From assembly GCA_903835005.1 (NCBI GenBank), contig CAILLK010000122.1:21362-85361 (forward strand): a stretch of 64,000 nucleotides of DNA, read 5' to 3'. Source of the DNA: an uncultured Bacteroidota bacterium. Lineage in GTDB: Bacteria > Bacteroidota > Bacteroidia > Chitinophagales > Chitinophagaceae. The position numbers were made by a program, and so were the translations under genes. Within the stretch, counting starts at the first letter, position 1, and every line of letters begins with the position of its first letter. Under the pieces are notes generated by a model, which searched no databases, was not told where the DNA came from, and saw only the letters and a program-made list of their open reading frames with translations. This document shows positions 26,596 to 36,417 of this stretch, piece by piece.

Positions 26596-27636
26596 TTAAC
26601 CGGTAATTGCAACTTTTTTATGTGCAGCCAAAGCCTGCTCCCAGCGCCAGGCAGTATCCATCATGGCATCAAGATCAAATTTCGTATCCCATCCCAATAC
26701 AGAGCAGGCCTTATTGTTGTTGGCAAAAACTTCCACTACATCGCCGGGCCGGCGCTTATCCAACTTATAATTCAGCTTCTGGCCCGAAACCCTTTCAAAG
26801 GCATTGATTAGTTCCAATACGGTTACACCGGCACCTGTGCCTAAATTAAAAACCTCACAATTAGATTTGTTTCTGTCTTCTATAATGTATTGCAATGCCA
26901 GCGTATGGGCATGGGCTATATCGCTTACATGCACATAGTCGCGCACACACGAACCATCCCGGGTGGGATAGTCGGTGCCGAAAACGCTCATGTCAGGGCG
27001 CTTGCCTATGGCAGTTTTGGTAATTACTGGTACCAGGTTTTCAGACAGGTCCTGAAACTCACCGATCAGACCGGAAGGATGCGCACCTACAGGATTGAAA
27101 TACCGCAGCAGTATAGTATTAAAATCTTTGTGAAAAAAAGTAAAGTCGCGGCACATACCTTCACCTATTTGTTTGGTACGGGCATAGGGAGATTCAGGTT
27201 CCATAAAAGGGGCGCTCTCCGATACCGGTAGCGCTTTGGGGTTACCATATACCGAACAGGATGAGGAAAACACAAAGTTATCTACATCAAAATCTTCAGC
27301 ACACTGCAGTATATTGATCAGTGAATTGAGGTTGTTTTTGAAATACATCAGGGGTTCCCGAACCGACTCAGGCACACTTTTAAATGCTGCAAAATGCACC
27401 ACACCTACCAGGTCGGGGTTTTCGAGGAAGATAGCTTCGGTATCGTCTAGATTGCAAAGGTCTACCTTATAATTCTTCACCGGCCGGCCAACTATCTTTT
27501 CAATGCCATGCAGCATCTTCATTGATCCCCTTGAGAGGTCATCAACCGATATAACATCAAAGCCGTTCTGAATGAGATCTACAATAGTATGGCCACCTAT
27601 ATAGCCACAGCCGCCGGTAACAAGAATCTTTTTCAT
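26596..27636 (-). CDS. galE: UDP-glucose 4-epimerase
   Basis: A 346-residue extended short-chain dehydrogenase/reductase. The NAD-binding GGCGYIGGHT motif is at the N-terminus, the catalytic Ser lies in SSSCSVYGNP and the YxxxK pair is YARTK. Conserved substrate blocks RYFNPVGAH, DYPTRDGSCVRDYVHVSD and the RRPGDV segment identify it as GalE. It interconverts UDP-glucose and UDP-galactose, feeding cell-surface glycan synthesis and galactose use. It has its own -7 box at 27710-27717 and a 5' leader of about 65 bases, so it is not simply the tail of the ABC transporter operon upstream. Confidence 0.96.
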   Translation of the reverse strand: MKKILVTGGCGYIGGHTIVDLIQNGFDVISVDDLSRGSMKMLHGIEKIVGRPVKNYKVDLCNLDDTEAIFLENPDLVGVVHFAAFKSVPESVREPLMYFKNNLNSLINILQCAEDFDVDNFVFSSSCSVYGNPKALPVSESAPFMEPESPYARTKQIGEGMCRDFTFFHKDFNTILLRYFNPVGAHPSGLIGEFQDLSENLVPVITKTAIGKRPDMSVFGTDYPTRDGSCVRDYVHVSDIAHAHTLALQYIIEDRNKSNCEVFNLGTGAGVTVLELINAFERVSGQKLNYKLDKRRPGDVVEVFANNNKACSVLGWDTKFDLDAMMDTAWRWEQALAAHKKVAITG

Positions 27637-27709
27637 AATTAAATCTATTTTATTCCTGTGGGTATATACTCAGGAGAAAAACCCAATGAAAAATCAATAG
27701 TTTCCATTA

Positions 27710-27717
27710 CAAATATA
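27710..27717 (-). promoter_or_regulatory. -7 box for galE
   Basis: Minus-strand TATATTTG, an exact TAnnTTTG match, 74 bases upstream of the galE ATG at 27636. Confidence 0.5.
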
Positions 27718-27833
27718 AGGGCTGCTGATATTCAGATAAATTTTTTTTATTGGAGAATAATTGGTATTCCTTTTAAGCGGAATTGTTGTTGGAATGCAGT
27801 AATGGCCGTTGATACGCTTATCCTTCATTACTT

Positions 27834-29627
27834 TTATTTCACCTGTTGCATTGCTACCAGGTTTTTATAGATCCCGTCATTGGTCATCAAATCAGCATGG
27901 GTGCCGCGCTCCACTATGCGGCCCTTATCCATTACTATGATTTCATCGGCATGCTGCACCGTACTCAGCCGGTGGGCAATAACAATACAGGTCCGGTTCT
28001 GCATCAGCTTGTTAATAGCATCCTGCACTATACGCTCACTTTCGGTATCAAGCGATGAGGTAGCTTCATCGAGGATAAGTATTGGTGGATTTTTAAGAAC
28101 GGCTCTGGCTATAGTAATCCTCTGTCGCTCACCGCCACTCAGTCTTGCGCCACGGTCGCCGGCCACAGTCTGGTAGCCTTCGGCCTTTTGCAAAATAAAG
28201 TTATGGGCATTGGCAATTCGCGCTGCCTCTTCAACCCGCTCCTGTGTAGCGCCACCGGTGCCTAAAGTGATGTTGTTGTAAATGGTATCGTTGAAGAGAA
28301 TCGGATCCTGGCTCACTACACCCATAAGGCGGCGAAGATCATCGAGTTTACAGTCTTTAATATTGATGCCATCAATCAGAATCTCACCGCTGCTTACATC
28401 ATGAAACCGGGGAATGAGATCTGCGAAAGTACTTTTACCAGCTCCCGACGCGCCTACCAGAGCTATAGTCTTGCCCTTCTCAATCACCAGGTCAACGCCC
28501 TGTAATATCTGCTTATCTCCATAGGCAAAGCATACATTGCGGAAAGTGATGTTTTTTGAAAATGAGGGAACGGGCTTGGGATCTGAAATTTCTTTAATAG
28601 TGCTTTCTACAGCCAGCAGTTGTTCAATTCTGTCGAGAGCAGAAGAACCTTTCTGAACATTGTAAAATGCAGCAGAGAGGTTTTTGAACGGAGTAATTAT
28701 TTGTGTGAAATAGGCAATGTAGGTAACAAAAGCGGTAGCGCTGAGCAAATTACTAAACACGAGCCGGCCACCAAACCAGAGTATACAAGCCACAACAATT
28801 ACACCCATAGTTTCCGAAAGTGGTGATGCGAGTTCTCTTTTAGCGGCTATAAGATTGCGTGTCCGGAAAAGGATATTATTGATCTTCATGAACCGGATAT
28901 GCTGGTTCTTTTCTGCACTAAAGGCTTTAATAACTCTCATTCCCACCAGTGTTTCATCTACCACGCCAAGTATATTACCGAGTTGTTCCTGTGCTATATT
29001 TGATTGTTTGCGTAATGATTTACTGATACGGCCTATGATCAATCCGGCAATGGGCAATGCCACCAGCAGAAATACAGTGAGATGCGGACTAAGGGATATC
29101 ATAGCTACCATGTACAGGATAATAGTCAGGGGTTCCCGGATGAAAACTTCGAGAACGCCCATTATCGATAGCTCAACTTCGTTAATATCGTTGGTCATCC
29201 TGGAGATCAGATCTCCCTTACGCTCTTCTGTAAAGAAGCCAATTGGCAGGGAAAGTATTTTGGTAAACAGGTCATTACGCAGTCTCCTTAGTACAGCATT
29301 TCTAATGGGATTAAGTATATAAAGGGATATATAAAGAAACAGGTTTTTAAGAACAGTAAACAATACAACTATGATGCAGATATAGGTGAGCGACCTGAGC
29401 GGGCCATAGGTGATGGTAATGCTGTTAAGGTATTTTATAACGGTACTAAGAACACCGGTACCTTTTGAGTCAATAGCAGTTAGTTTAAAGAGCACCCCCA
29501 ACACTGGTGCCAGCATACTCAGGGAAAGTACCCCGAATAAGATACCCAGCAAATTGGACGTAAAATACAAGACTATCTGTGCTTTGTACTCAGTGAGGTA
29601 TTTTAAGAGCCTTGATATTTTTTTCAT
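27834..29627 (-). CDS. MsbA-like ABC exporter (TM and ATPase domains fused)
   Basis: A 597-residue half-transporter. The N-terminal roughly 320 residues hold six transmembrane helices with the ABC exporter segments TEERKGDLISRMTNDINEVE and KAFSAEKNQHIRF. The ATPase follows, with Walker A GASGAGKST, Q-loop SQDPILFND, signature LSGGERQR, Walker B ILILDEATSSLD and switch IAHRLST. It would dimerise to flip a lipid or other hydrophobic substrate outward across the inner membrane; MsbA-type lipid A transport is the default guess for this clade. Its start lies 6 bases after the cysS stop, so the two genes are co-transcribed. Confidence 0.93.
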   Translation of the reverse strand: MKKISRLLKYLTEYKAQIVLYFTSNLLGILFGVLSLSMLAPVLGVLFKLTAIDSKGTGVLSTVIKYLNSITITYGPLRSLTYICIIVVLFTVLKNLFLYISLYILNPIRNAVLRRLRNDLFTKILSLPIGFFTEERKGDLISRMTNDINEVELSIMGVLEVFIREPLTIILYMVAMISLSPHLTVFLLVALPIAGLIIGRISKSLRKQSNIAQEQLGNILGVVDETLVGMRVIKAFSAEKNQHIRFMKINNILFRTRNLIAAKRELASPLSETMGVIVVACILWFGGRLVFSNLLSATAFVTYIAYFTQIITPFKNLSAAFYNVQKGSSALDRIEQLLAVESTIKEISDPKPVPSFSKNITFRNVCFAYGDKQILQGVDLVIEKGKTIALVGASGAGKSTFADLIPRFHDVSSGEILIDGINIKDCKLDDLRRLMGVVSQDPILFNDTIYNNITLGTGGATQERVEEAARIANAHNFILQKAEGYQTVAGDRGARLSGGERQRITIARAVLKNPPILILDEATSSLDTESERIVQDAINKLMQNRTCIVIAHRLSTVQHADEIIVMDKGRIVERGTHADLMTNDGIYKNLVAMQQVK

Positions 29628-29633
29628 GTAGTT

Positions 29634-31127
29634 CTATTCAATAGTATAACTCACTGTTCCGTCTTTCTCATCTTTCAACATAACACCTGCCTCAGCCAGT
29701 TTATTGCGTATCTGGTCGCTGGTGGCGAAATCTTTCCTCTTTTTGGCATCCTTTCTTATATCTATAAGCAGGGATAGTACATTGTCCAGTTTGCCGCTTT
29801 GAGTTGCCTGCATGGGCTGCAAACCGAGAATATCTTCCAGAAAAACCTGGAATGTAGTCTTCAGGAGTAAAAAAGTACCAGAAGCCAGTGCCCCTGGTGA
29901 AACCTGTCCACCCTTAATACCATTGACTACCGGCGCCATTTCAAACAGGTTGGCAATTACTTTGGCCGAGTTGAAATCGTCGTTCATGAAATCATCGCAC
30001 TCACGGCAAAAGGTGATCACTTTAGCGTCCAGATCTTTATCTTCAGCCTCGGCATTGCCTTTATGGGTTAGTTTCTGCAATATTTCATATGCTTCCCACA
30101 GCCTCCTAAGAGCGCGCTCTGAAGCCTGCAGGGCTTCATTAGAGAAATCGAGCGTGCTGCGGTAATGGGTCTGGAGAATATAGAACCTGATAACCATAGG
30201 GTGATAGGGCTGATCGAGCAGAGGGTGGCTGCCGCTGAACAGTTCCGACAATTTGATTATGTTGTTATAGCTCCTGCCCATCTTCTTGCCGTTGATGGTG
30301 ATCATGTTGTTGTGCATCCAGTAGCGTACAGGAGAGTGCCCGTGTGCAATGGTGGATTGGGCTATTTCACTTTCATGGTGAGGGAATTGAAGGTCCATAC
30401 CACCTCCATGAATATCAAATACATCGCCCAGGTATTTGCTGCTCATGGCCGAGCACTCAATGTGCCAGCCCGGGAAGCCTTCGCCCCAGGGGCTCTTCCA
30501 CCGCATGAGGTGCTGAGGTGGGGCGCTCTTCCACAATGCGAAGTCTACCTTATTGCGCTTCTCATCCTGGCCATCCAGATCCCGTGTAGTTTCCAGCTGG
30601 TCTTCCAGTATCCTGCCCGACAGTTTGCCGTAAGGGTAATTTTCTGCATATTTTTTCACATCAAAATATACCGATCCGTTTACTACATAAGCATAACCCT
30701 TCTCCAGAATGGTTTCTATCATGGTTATCTGCTCAATGATATGGCCGGTTGCGGTGGGTTCTATTGCAGGGTCATCGCAATTGAAGAGGTGGAATGCATG
30801 GTGAAACAGGTTGGTATATTTCTGTACCAGTTCCATGGGTTCCAGCTTTTCCAGCTTGGCTTTTTCGTCTACTTTGTCCACTGCCTCACGGCCTTCCTCT
30901 TCGAAGTGGCCGGCATCAGTGATATTACGCACATAGCGCACTTTGTAGCCCAGATATTTCAGGTAGCGCTGCACGACATCGAAAGTGATATAGGGCCGTG
31001 CATGGCCCATATGCGACTCGCCCGATACTGTAGGGCCGCATACATAGAGACCGGCATAACCGGGGGTAATGGATACGAATTTTTCCTTCTGGCGGGTGTA
31101 TGAATTATAAAAATGAAGTTCAGACAT
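29634..31127 (-). CDS. cysS: Cysteinyl-tRNA synthetase
   Basis: A 497-residue class I synthetase that charges tRNA-Cys. The N-terminal Rossmann fold has the zinc ligand region YVCGPTV and the HIGH motif as HMGH in [13 protein letters not shown]. Further zinc ligands are in WHIECSAMS and the [11 protein letters not shown] block. The KMSKS loop reads KKMGRSYNN, one residue pair away from the common KMSKS/KMGKS form. The C-terminal DALR and anticodon domains follow, with [20 protein letters not shown] near the end. It is first in an operon with the ABC exporter. A -7 box at 31184-31191 gives a leader of about 50 bases. Confidence 0.96.
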   Translation of the reverse strand: MSELHFYNSYTRQKEKFVSITPGYAGLYVCGPTVSGESHMGHARPYITFDVVQRYLKYLGYKVRYVRNITDAGHFEEEGREAVDKVDEKAKLEKLEPMELVQKYTNLFHHAFHLFNCDDPAIEPTATGHIIEQITMIETILEKGYAYVVNGSVYFDVKKYAENYPYGKLSGRILEDQLETTRDLDGQDEKRNKVDFALWKSAPPQHLMRWKSPWGEGFPGWHIECSAMSSKYLGDVFDIHGGGMDLQFPHHESEIAQSTIAHGHSPVRYWMHNNMITINGKKMGRSYNNIIKLSELFSGSHPLLDQPYHPMVIRFYILQTHYRSTLDFSNEALQASERALRRLWEAYEILQKLTHKGNAEAEDKDLDAKVITFCRECDDFMNDDFNSAKVIANLFEMAPVVNGIKGGQVSPGALASGTFLLLKTTFQVFLEDILGLQPMQATQSGKLDNVLSLLIDIRKDAKKRKDFATSDQIRNKLAEAGVMLKDEKDGTVSYTIE

Positions 31128-31183
31128 GATTGTTATAAATTGAGTTTAAAGCAACCCTATACAAGCGATGCAGGAAACGGATG

Positions 31184-31191
31184 CAAAAATA
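31184..31191 (-). promoter_or_regulatory. -7 box for the cysS operon
   Basis: Minus-strand TATTTTTG, exact TAnnTTTG, 57 bases upstream of the ATG at 31127. Confidence 0.5.
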
Positions 31192-31414
31192 AGTTAAAAA
31201 GAATATGATAAAAGAAAGATAAAAGATGTAAGCTATTTGTTTTAACAACAAATTTGGTAGCAACAACAACCATTATGCTGAATAACAGATTCAGTGAATG
31301 TTAGCTTGTTTAATCCTGTTGATATGTGCTTTGAAGATTGCATTGGGAAACAAACTTACGGTTTTTTTTATAAATATTTACCTGTTTGAATTTTTTTCAC
31401 AAAAATCTACTTAT

Positions 31415-32317
31415 TTACTCTTTCCCGGCCCTGAACAGCATTTGCCTTTCTTCTTTAGTGAGGGAGTTATATCCCTTCTGGTTTATTTTGTCGAGTATAA
31501 TATCTATTTGTTGCTGAGAGACACCTGACTTGGGTTCATACTTATTATAAGAGGAATAAGATCGGCTATTCTTTCTATTCAGTATTTCCCTGTTCGGAGT
31601 TACCATACTTTCCACTTTATCTGAAATGTTATATATCCACTGGCCTGGGCGGTAACCAGCTTTTAACAAACGGATATATACAAAGCCACTGCCACCTCCT
31701 GCTACCAGCATCAGGATAACCGGTAAATAAAATCCTGAACCCAGCAACATTAATACACCAAAAATACCGGCAACCAGCATGAGCGGAATAGTGAATGTTT
31801 CGGTAATGTAAAAGCGGTAGCCGGGTGTAATTGTAACAGCAGCGGCTGCCATTCCGATAAGACCGGCACGTGGTCCAAGAAGACTTATTATGGGAGGCGT
31901 TTTACCCAAACCGCCGGGTAAATACTGAGAAAGCATATAGAAAACCCCTCCTGCCAGCAGACTATAGGCAAATAATGGTATTACCTGCCTCGGGCCAACC
32001 ATCATCTGAACAACAGAACCGAAGCAGTACAACCACAGCATATTACTTATCAGCTCCCAGAAACTGCCGTAACTGAGCCAGCCATAGGTAAGGAGTGTCC
32101 ACCAATGAGTTTTGAGTGCAGATAAAACCGGTAAGCCGAGGTTAGGCAGAAAATAGATGTTAAAATTGCCCCTGTCCTGGTATACAAGCAGCATTACCCC
32201 CCATATCAGCGATAGCAGCACATAGCCAAGCATGAGGCCAATGATTAATTTCAGTACCGCATTATTGGTAAGGCCCGGTATGTAGGATAAGGCTGATCTT
32301 CTTCGACCCGTATTCAT
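31415..32317 (-). CDS. Rhomboid-like membrane protein lacking catalytic residues
   Basis: A 300-residue protein with a six-helix rhomboid core and a C-terminal cytoplasmic tail. The segment that in active rhomboids reads GASG, with the nucleophilic serine, is GPRAGLIGMA here, and the position of the TM6 histidine (AHLGG in the neighbour) is GGGSGF. Both members of the Ser-His dyad therefore seem absent, which would make it a pseudoprotease like iRhoms. The tail ends in a conserved helical segment (QQQIDIILDKINQKGYNSLTKEERQML) often seen in Bacteroidota rhomboids. Its start is 12 bases downstream of the stop of the active rhomboid gene, so the two are co-expressed and may form a complex. Confidence 0.85.
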   Translation of the reverse strand: MNTGRRRSALSYIPGLTNNAVLKLIIGLMLGYVLLSLIWGVMLLVYQDRGNFNIYFLPNLGLPVLSALKTHWWTLLTYGWLSYGSFWELISNMLWLYCFGSVVQMMVGPRQVIPLFAYSLLAGGVFYMLSQYLPGGLGKTPPIISLLGPRAGLIGMAAAAVTITPGYRFYITETFTIPLMLVAGIFGVLMLLGSGFYLPVILMLVAGGGSGFVYIRLLKAGYRPGQWIYNISDKVESMVTPNREILNRKNSRSYSSYNKYEPKSGVSQQQIDIILDKINQKGYNSLTKEERQMLFRAGKE

Positions 32318-32329
32318 TGCCCAAATTTA

Positions 32330-33160
32330 TTAATAAAATTGGCTTCGTATTTTTTTGTTCCAGAGTCTTAACATAATAAATGCAAACAACATGCCGCCGA
32401 GGTGGGCGAAATGGGCAATATTGTCACCTGCAGAGTTCTGTATTCCTGAAAACAACTCTATTGCAGCATATATGGCTACAAACCATTTTGCCTTAATCGG
32501 AATGGCAAAATATACATAGAGCATAGTATTGGGGAAAAGATAACCAAATGCAAACAAAAGCCCGAAAATAGCCCCGGAAGCGCCAACAGTGGCCTCACTG
32601 ATCATACCGGGCATTCTGGCATCACCAAAATAATACCTGCTCAGAAAATCAATCGAATCATTTATTTCTGCTTGGGAAGTGGGATTATTTATCCACGAAG
32701 CCATAGATTCAGGATTTACAGCCACATGATGAATCCTGATGAAATCCCTGAACTGGTTCAGGCCGGGATGTTGCTGATAAACAAGAAAATCATTGTAAAA
32801 CCTGGTAAACTCAAAAGTCAGAACACCCAGGTGGCATAATGCAGCCCCAACGCCGCATACTATATAGAAAATCAGGAACCGCTTAGGGCCCCACATATTT
32901 TCCAGTATACGGCCGAACATCCACAATGCAAACATGTTGAAAAAGATATGACCCCAGTTGCCATGCATGAACATATGCGTAACCAGCTGCCACCACCTGA
33001 ACATTGGTGATTGCCAGTAATGTAATGCAAGATAATTATCCAGATCAATGCCACGGGTAGCCAGGGCCTGTGTAAGCAGGAATACCAATACATTAATAAT
33101 AAGCAGATTTTTAACCACTACCGGCAATTCCTGGAATCCTCCGGGCCTGTATTCATTCAT
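32330..33160 (-). CDS. Rhomboid intramembrane serine protease
   Basis: A 276-residue rhomboid protease. The helices carry the oxyanion asparagine in HGNWGHIFFNMFALW, the nucleophilic Ser in GASGAIFG and the catalytic His in FAHLGGMLFAF, so it should be active. Rhomboids cleave membrane proteins within or near the bilayer. A long loop of about 60 residues (roughly 110-175) between core helices, with FVLYQQHPGL-like polar text, is larger than in the E. coli GlpG fold. First gene of a pair with the pseudo-rhomboid. A -7 box lies only 4 bases before the start codon. Confidence 0.93.
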   Translation of the reverse strand: MNEYRPGGFQELPVVVKNLLIINVLVFLLTQALATRGIDLDNYLALHYWQSPMFRWWQLVTHMFMHGNWGHIFFNMFALWMFGRILENMWGPKRFLIFYIVCGVGAALCHLGVLTFEFTRFYNDFLVYQQHPGLNQFRDFIRIHHVAVNPESMASWINNPTSQAEINDSIDFLSRYYFGDARMPGMISEATVGASGAIFGLLFAFGYLFPNTMLYVYFAIPIKAKWFVAIYAAIELFSGIQNSAGDNIAHFAHLGGMLFAFIMLRLWNKKIRSQFY

Positions 33161-33164
33161 TGTG

Positions 33165-33172
33165 CAAAAGTA
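33165..33172 (-). promoter_or_regulatory. -7 box abutting the rhomboid start codon
   Basis: Minus-strand TACTTTTG, exact TAnnTTTG, with CACA between it and the ATG. A transcript from here would be leaderless. Confidence 0.5.
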
Positions 33173-33324
33173 AATAAGAAACTGCTCATTGGTGATTGCT
33201 TATTCCGGGATTTATTGGCGTTCAGCAAAACCGGATCATTTTTAACATCCATTTTTGATGACTGAATAATTGGTTTTAACATTGAATATCATCATAAATT
33301 ATGCAACAAGCATATATTTGAACA

Positions 33325-36210
33325 TTAATGCGCCTCCAGCCAGTTACCACCAATACCTGTCTCCACATCTGAGGGTACATCATGCGGCAGTTTCATGGCG
33401 TTTTGCATGCATTCTACTATCATCGGCCTTACGGTATCTACCTCACCAAGCGGCACATCAAAAACCAACTCATCGTGCACCTGCAGTATCATTTTGGTTT
33501 GGAGTTTGTGTTTGTTCAGTTCACGGTGCACATTGATCATTGCAAGCTTGATCATATCTGCGGCAGTGCCCTGTATGGGCATATTGATAGCATTGCGCTC
33601 GGCAAAACCACGCACGGTGAAGTTGGCAGAATAAATGTCTTTGAGCCAGCGTTTGCGGCCCATAATGGTTTCTACATAGCCGTGCTCTTTGGCAAAGTTG
33701 ATGCTGCGGTCCATATAGCTTTTTATGGAAGGGTACTGCTTGAAATAGTTGTCTATGATGGTCTTTGCCTCGGTACGGCTCACTCCTATATTCTCGGCCA
33801 GTCCGAACGCACTCTGGCCGTAGATGATACCGAAATTCACTGCCTTGGCGGCACGGCGCATGTCTTTAGTTACCGCGCTTTCTTCCACATTGTATACTTT
33901 GGCTGCTGTTGCTGTGTGAATGTCTTTTTTATCCTTGAAAGCCTGGATCATGGCTTCATCACCACTGATGGCGGCCACTATACGCAGTTCTATCTGTGAG
34001 TAGTCGGCGCTGATGATGCAGTGATTTTTATCTCGCGCAATAAAGGCTTTGCGTATTTCACGGCCCCGTTCTGTGCGGATGGGTATATTCTGCAGGTTGG
34101 GGTTGTTGCTGCTGAGGCGGCCCGTTACAGCCACAGCCTGGTTGTAGCTGGTATGCAGGCGGCCGGTGCGCGGGTTTATGAGATCAGGCAGGGCATCCAC
34201 ATAGGTACTTTTAAGCTTCGTGAGTTCACGATAGGCAAGTATATCTTCTACCAGCGGGTGCTTGTGACGCAGCTTCTGCAGTATGTCTTCACCGGTGGCA
34301 TACTGGCCGGTCTTGGTTTTTTTCTGCCCGGCATCTATTTTCATTTTCTCAAATAGTACTTCTCCCAGTTGCTTGGGTGAGCCTATATTGAATTTGAGGC
34401 CTGCATGGGCATAAACATTTTCCTCAGCCTTGCGGATGTCAGTTTCGAGTGCTTTGGAGTATTCCCTCAGAAATTCCACATCAAGGTTCACACCTTCGTA
34501 CTCCATGCCAACAAGCACAGGCACCAGCGGATTCTCGACTTCTTCAAACACCTTACTTACCTTTTTCTCCGCGAGCATAGGATCGAATACTTTTTTGAGC
34601 TGTAGGGTTACATCGGCATCTTCGGCGGCATATTCCTTCACCTGTTCCAGCGGAGCATCGCGCATGGTAAGCTGGCCCTTGCCTTTTTTGCCAATAAGTG
34701 TTTCAATGGATACCGGCTGGTATTGCAGGTACTTCATACTGAGCATATCCATGCTGCGCTTACCATCCGGATCAATGACGTAGTTGGCCAGCATTGTATC
34801 ATAAATAGGGCCAGCCAGTTCGAAGCCATACCACTTCAGCATAAGCATATCGTACTTGATATTCTGGCCCACCCATAACACATCTTTCCGGTCGAACAAA
34901 TGCTTGAACTGCTTCAGTATTTTTATCACCTCATCCCGATCTGCAGGCACTGTTACAAAGTAGGCTTTACCCTTCTCGTAGCTGAAGCTCATGCCTACCA
35001 GTTCGGCGAGGTTAGCGTCTATATCTGTAGTTTCGGTATCGAAAGCTATTTCGTGTTTTGTGGAAAGGGTTTTTATAAGATGCTGTATCTCCTCGTGGGT
35101 GGTGATGAGCTGATAAGTATGAGGCACCTGATCTATGGTAAGCAGATTTACAGGCGGCGCATCTGATTCCTCTTTTTCTTCAGTATGCGGCAGCGGGTCG
35201 TTACCTACCGGAGATACAAATGATGCAGTGCTTTTCTTCTGCACAATATCATTGCCAAAGAGGTCCTTCGAAACAGGGGTGTTACCGGCAGGGGCGGCGG
35301 GTTTCTGGCCATTCCAGATATCCTGTTGTGTACCTTCTGTACCCAGCACACGCTTGCTGAGGGCGCGGAATTCGAGTTCGTTGAAAATCTCACTGAGTGC
35401 CTCGGCGTTTTTCTCTTTTATACGAAAGTCTTCTTCGTGAAAAGGTACCGGTACATTGGTAATAAACGTAGCCAGCTTCTTCGACATTATAGCCAGATCT
35501 TTGCCGTTGCGTACCTTCTCGCCTACAGCGCCCTTGATCTGGTCGGCATGGGCAAGCATGTTTTCTATGGTATCGTATTCTGCAAGAAGTTTGGCGGCAG
35601 TTTTTTCACCAATGCCGGGAATGCCAGGAATGTTATCTACCGCATCGCCCATAAGGCCCAGGATGTCGATAACCTGGTCTACCCTCTTTATACCCCATTT
35701 GGCGCACACTTCTTTTGGGCCCATTATCTCCACGCTGTTGCCCTGGAAAGGCGGACGATACATAAAGATATTATCGCGCACCACCTGGCCATAGTCTTTA
35801 TCGGGGGTAACCATGTATACAGTGTATCCCAGGTCGGCAGCTTCAATGGCGAGGGAGCCTATAATGTCGTCGGCCTCATAGCCGTCCATCTCGAGGCTTG
35901 GGAGATTGAAGGCACGCACTATGCGTTTTATCTCAGGAATGGCTACCGAGATATCTTCGGGGGTTTCCTGGCGGTTGGCCTTGTAGGCGGCAAAATCGGT
36001 ATGTCGCTCTGTTGGGGCTGAGGTATCGAACACCACTGCGAGATGGGTGGGTTTTTCCTTATTGATGAGATCGAGCAGTGTGGTGGTGAACCCAAACTGG
36101 GCATTGGTATTTTTTCCTTTGCTGGTAATACGCGGGCTGCGGATAAGCGCATAATAGGCGCGAAACACGAGCGCCATTGCATCGAGAAGGAAGAGTTTCT
36201 TTTCTGGCAT
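33325..36210 (-). CDS. polA: DNA polymerase I
   Basis: A 961-residue three-domain family A polymerase used in repair and Okazaki fragment maturation. The 5'-3' exonuclease (about residues 1-290) has LLDAMALVFRAYYAL and DGYEADDIIGS. The 3'-5' exonuclease is likely active: Exo I FDTETTDID, Exo II NIKYDMLML, Exo III YAAEDADVT. The polymerase domain has motif A SADYSQIELRI, motif B RRAAKAVNFGIIYG and motif C VHDELVFD. The start is set at 36210 (MPEKKLFLLD), where homologues begin; the open frame upstream to 36273 reads as an unrelated Cys/Leu-rich leader. A long stretch of about 70 residues (near 300-370) between the two nucleases is poorly conserved. Confidence 0.97.
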   Translation of the reverse strand: MPEKKLFLLDAMALVFRAYYALIRSPRITSKGKNTNAQFGFTTTLLDLINKEKPTHLAVVFDTSAPTERHTDFAAYKANRQETPEDISVAIPEIKRIVRAFNLPSLEMDGYEADDIIGSLAIEAADLGYTVYMVTPDKDYGQVVRDNIFMYRPPFQGNSVEIMGPKEVCAKWGIKRVDQVIDILGLMGDAVDNIPGIPGIGEKTAAKLLAEYDTIENMLAHADQIKGAVGEKVRNGKDLAIMSKKLATFITNVPVPFHEEDFRIKEKNAEALSEIFNELEFRALSKRVLGTEGTQQDIWNGQKPAAPAGNTPVSKDLFGNDIVQKKSTASFVSPVGNDPLPHTEEKEESDAPPVNLLTIDQVPHTYQLITTHEEIQHLIKTLSTKHEIAFDTETTDIDANLAELVGMSFSYEKGKAYFVTVPADRDEVIKILKQFKHLFDRKDVLWVGQNIKYDMLMLKWYGFELAGPIYDTMLANYVIDPDGKRSMDMLSMKYLQYQPVSIETLIGKKGKGQLTMRDAPLEQVKEYAAEDADVTLQLKKVFDPMLAEKKVSKVFEEVENPLVPVLVGMEYEGVNLDVEFLREYSKALETDIRKAEENVYAHAGLKFNIGSPKQLGEVLFEKMKIDAGQKKTKTGQYATGEDILQKLRHKHPLVEDILAYRELTKLKSTYVDALPDLINPRTGRLHTSYNQAVAVTGRLSSNNPNLQNIPIRTERGREIRKAFIARDKNHCIISADYSQIELRIVAAISGDEAMIQAFKDKKDIHTATAAKVYNVEESAVTKDMRRAAKAVNFGIIYGQSAFGLAENIGVSRTEAKTIIDNYFKQYPSIKSYMDRSINFAKEHGYVETIMGRKRWLKDIYSANFTVRGFAERNAINMPIQGTAADMIKLAMINVHRELNKHKLQTKMILQVHDELVFDVPLGEVDTVRPMIVECMQNAMKLPHDVPSDVETGIGGNWLEAH

Positions 36211-36382
36211 AGGGCTAAGGTAAGAAAGACATCGGAGAAAGAGAGCGGCGCAAGTGCAAAGAGCGAAAACCATGGATCTTACGAGCGATAAAAAGAGGAA
36301 AATATGTTGTTAATGAAAATTAATATTTTTGTTAAATGCTTAAATTCTCCTTTTTTAGGTAATCAATTTCTTTTCCAATGGT

Positions 36383-36390
36383 TATTTTTG
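36383..36390 (+). promoter_or_regulatory. -7 box for the T9SS type A protein
   Basis: TATTTTTG, exact TAnnTTTG, 27 bases upstream of the ATG at 36418. Confidence 0.5.
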
Positions 36391-36417
36391 GCTTGCTAAA
36401 AAAACCAGCACTCAAAT

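Noticed and set aside
26476..26811. Plus-strand frame overlapping the galE 3' end
   Set aside because: It runs antisense to galE and its translation has no recognisable protein pattern.
30165..31103. 312-residue plus-strand frame opposite cysS
   Set aside because: Entirely antisense to cysteinyl-tRNA synthetase; no protein-like domain, only shadow translation.
35326..36021. 231-residue plus-strand frame opposite polA
   Set aside because: Antisense to the conserved exonuclease region of polA and full of His/Tyr-rich low-quality text.
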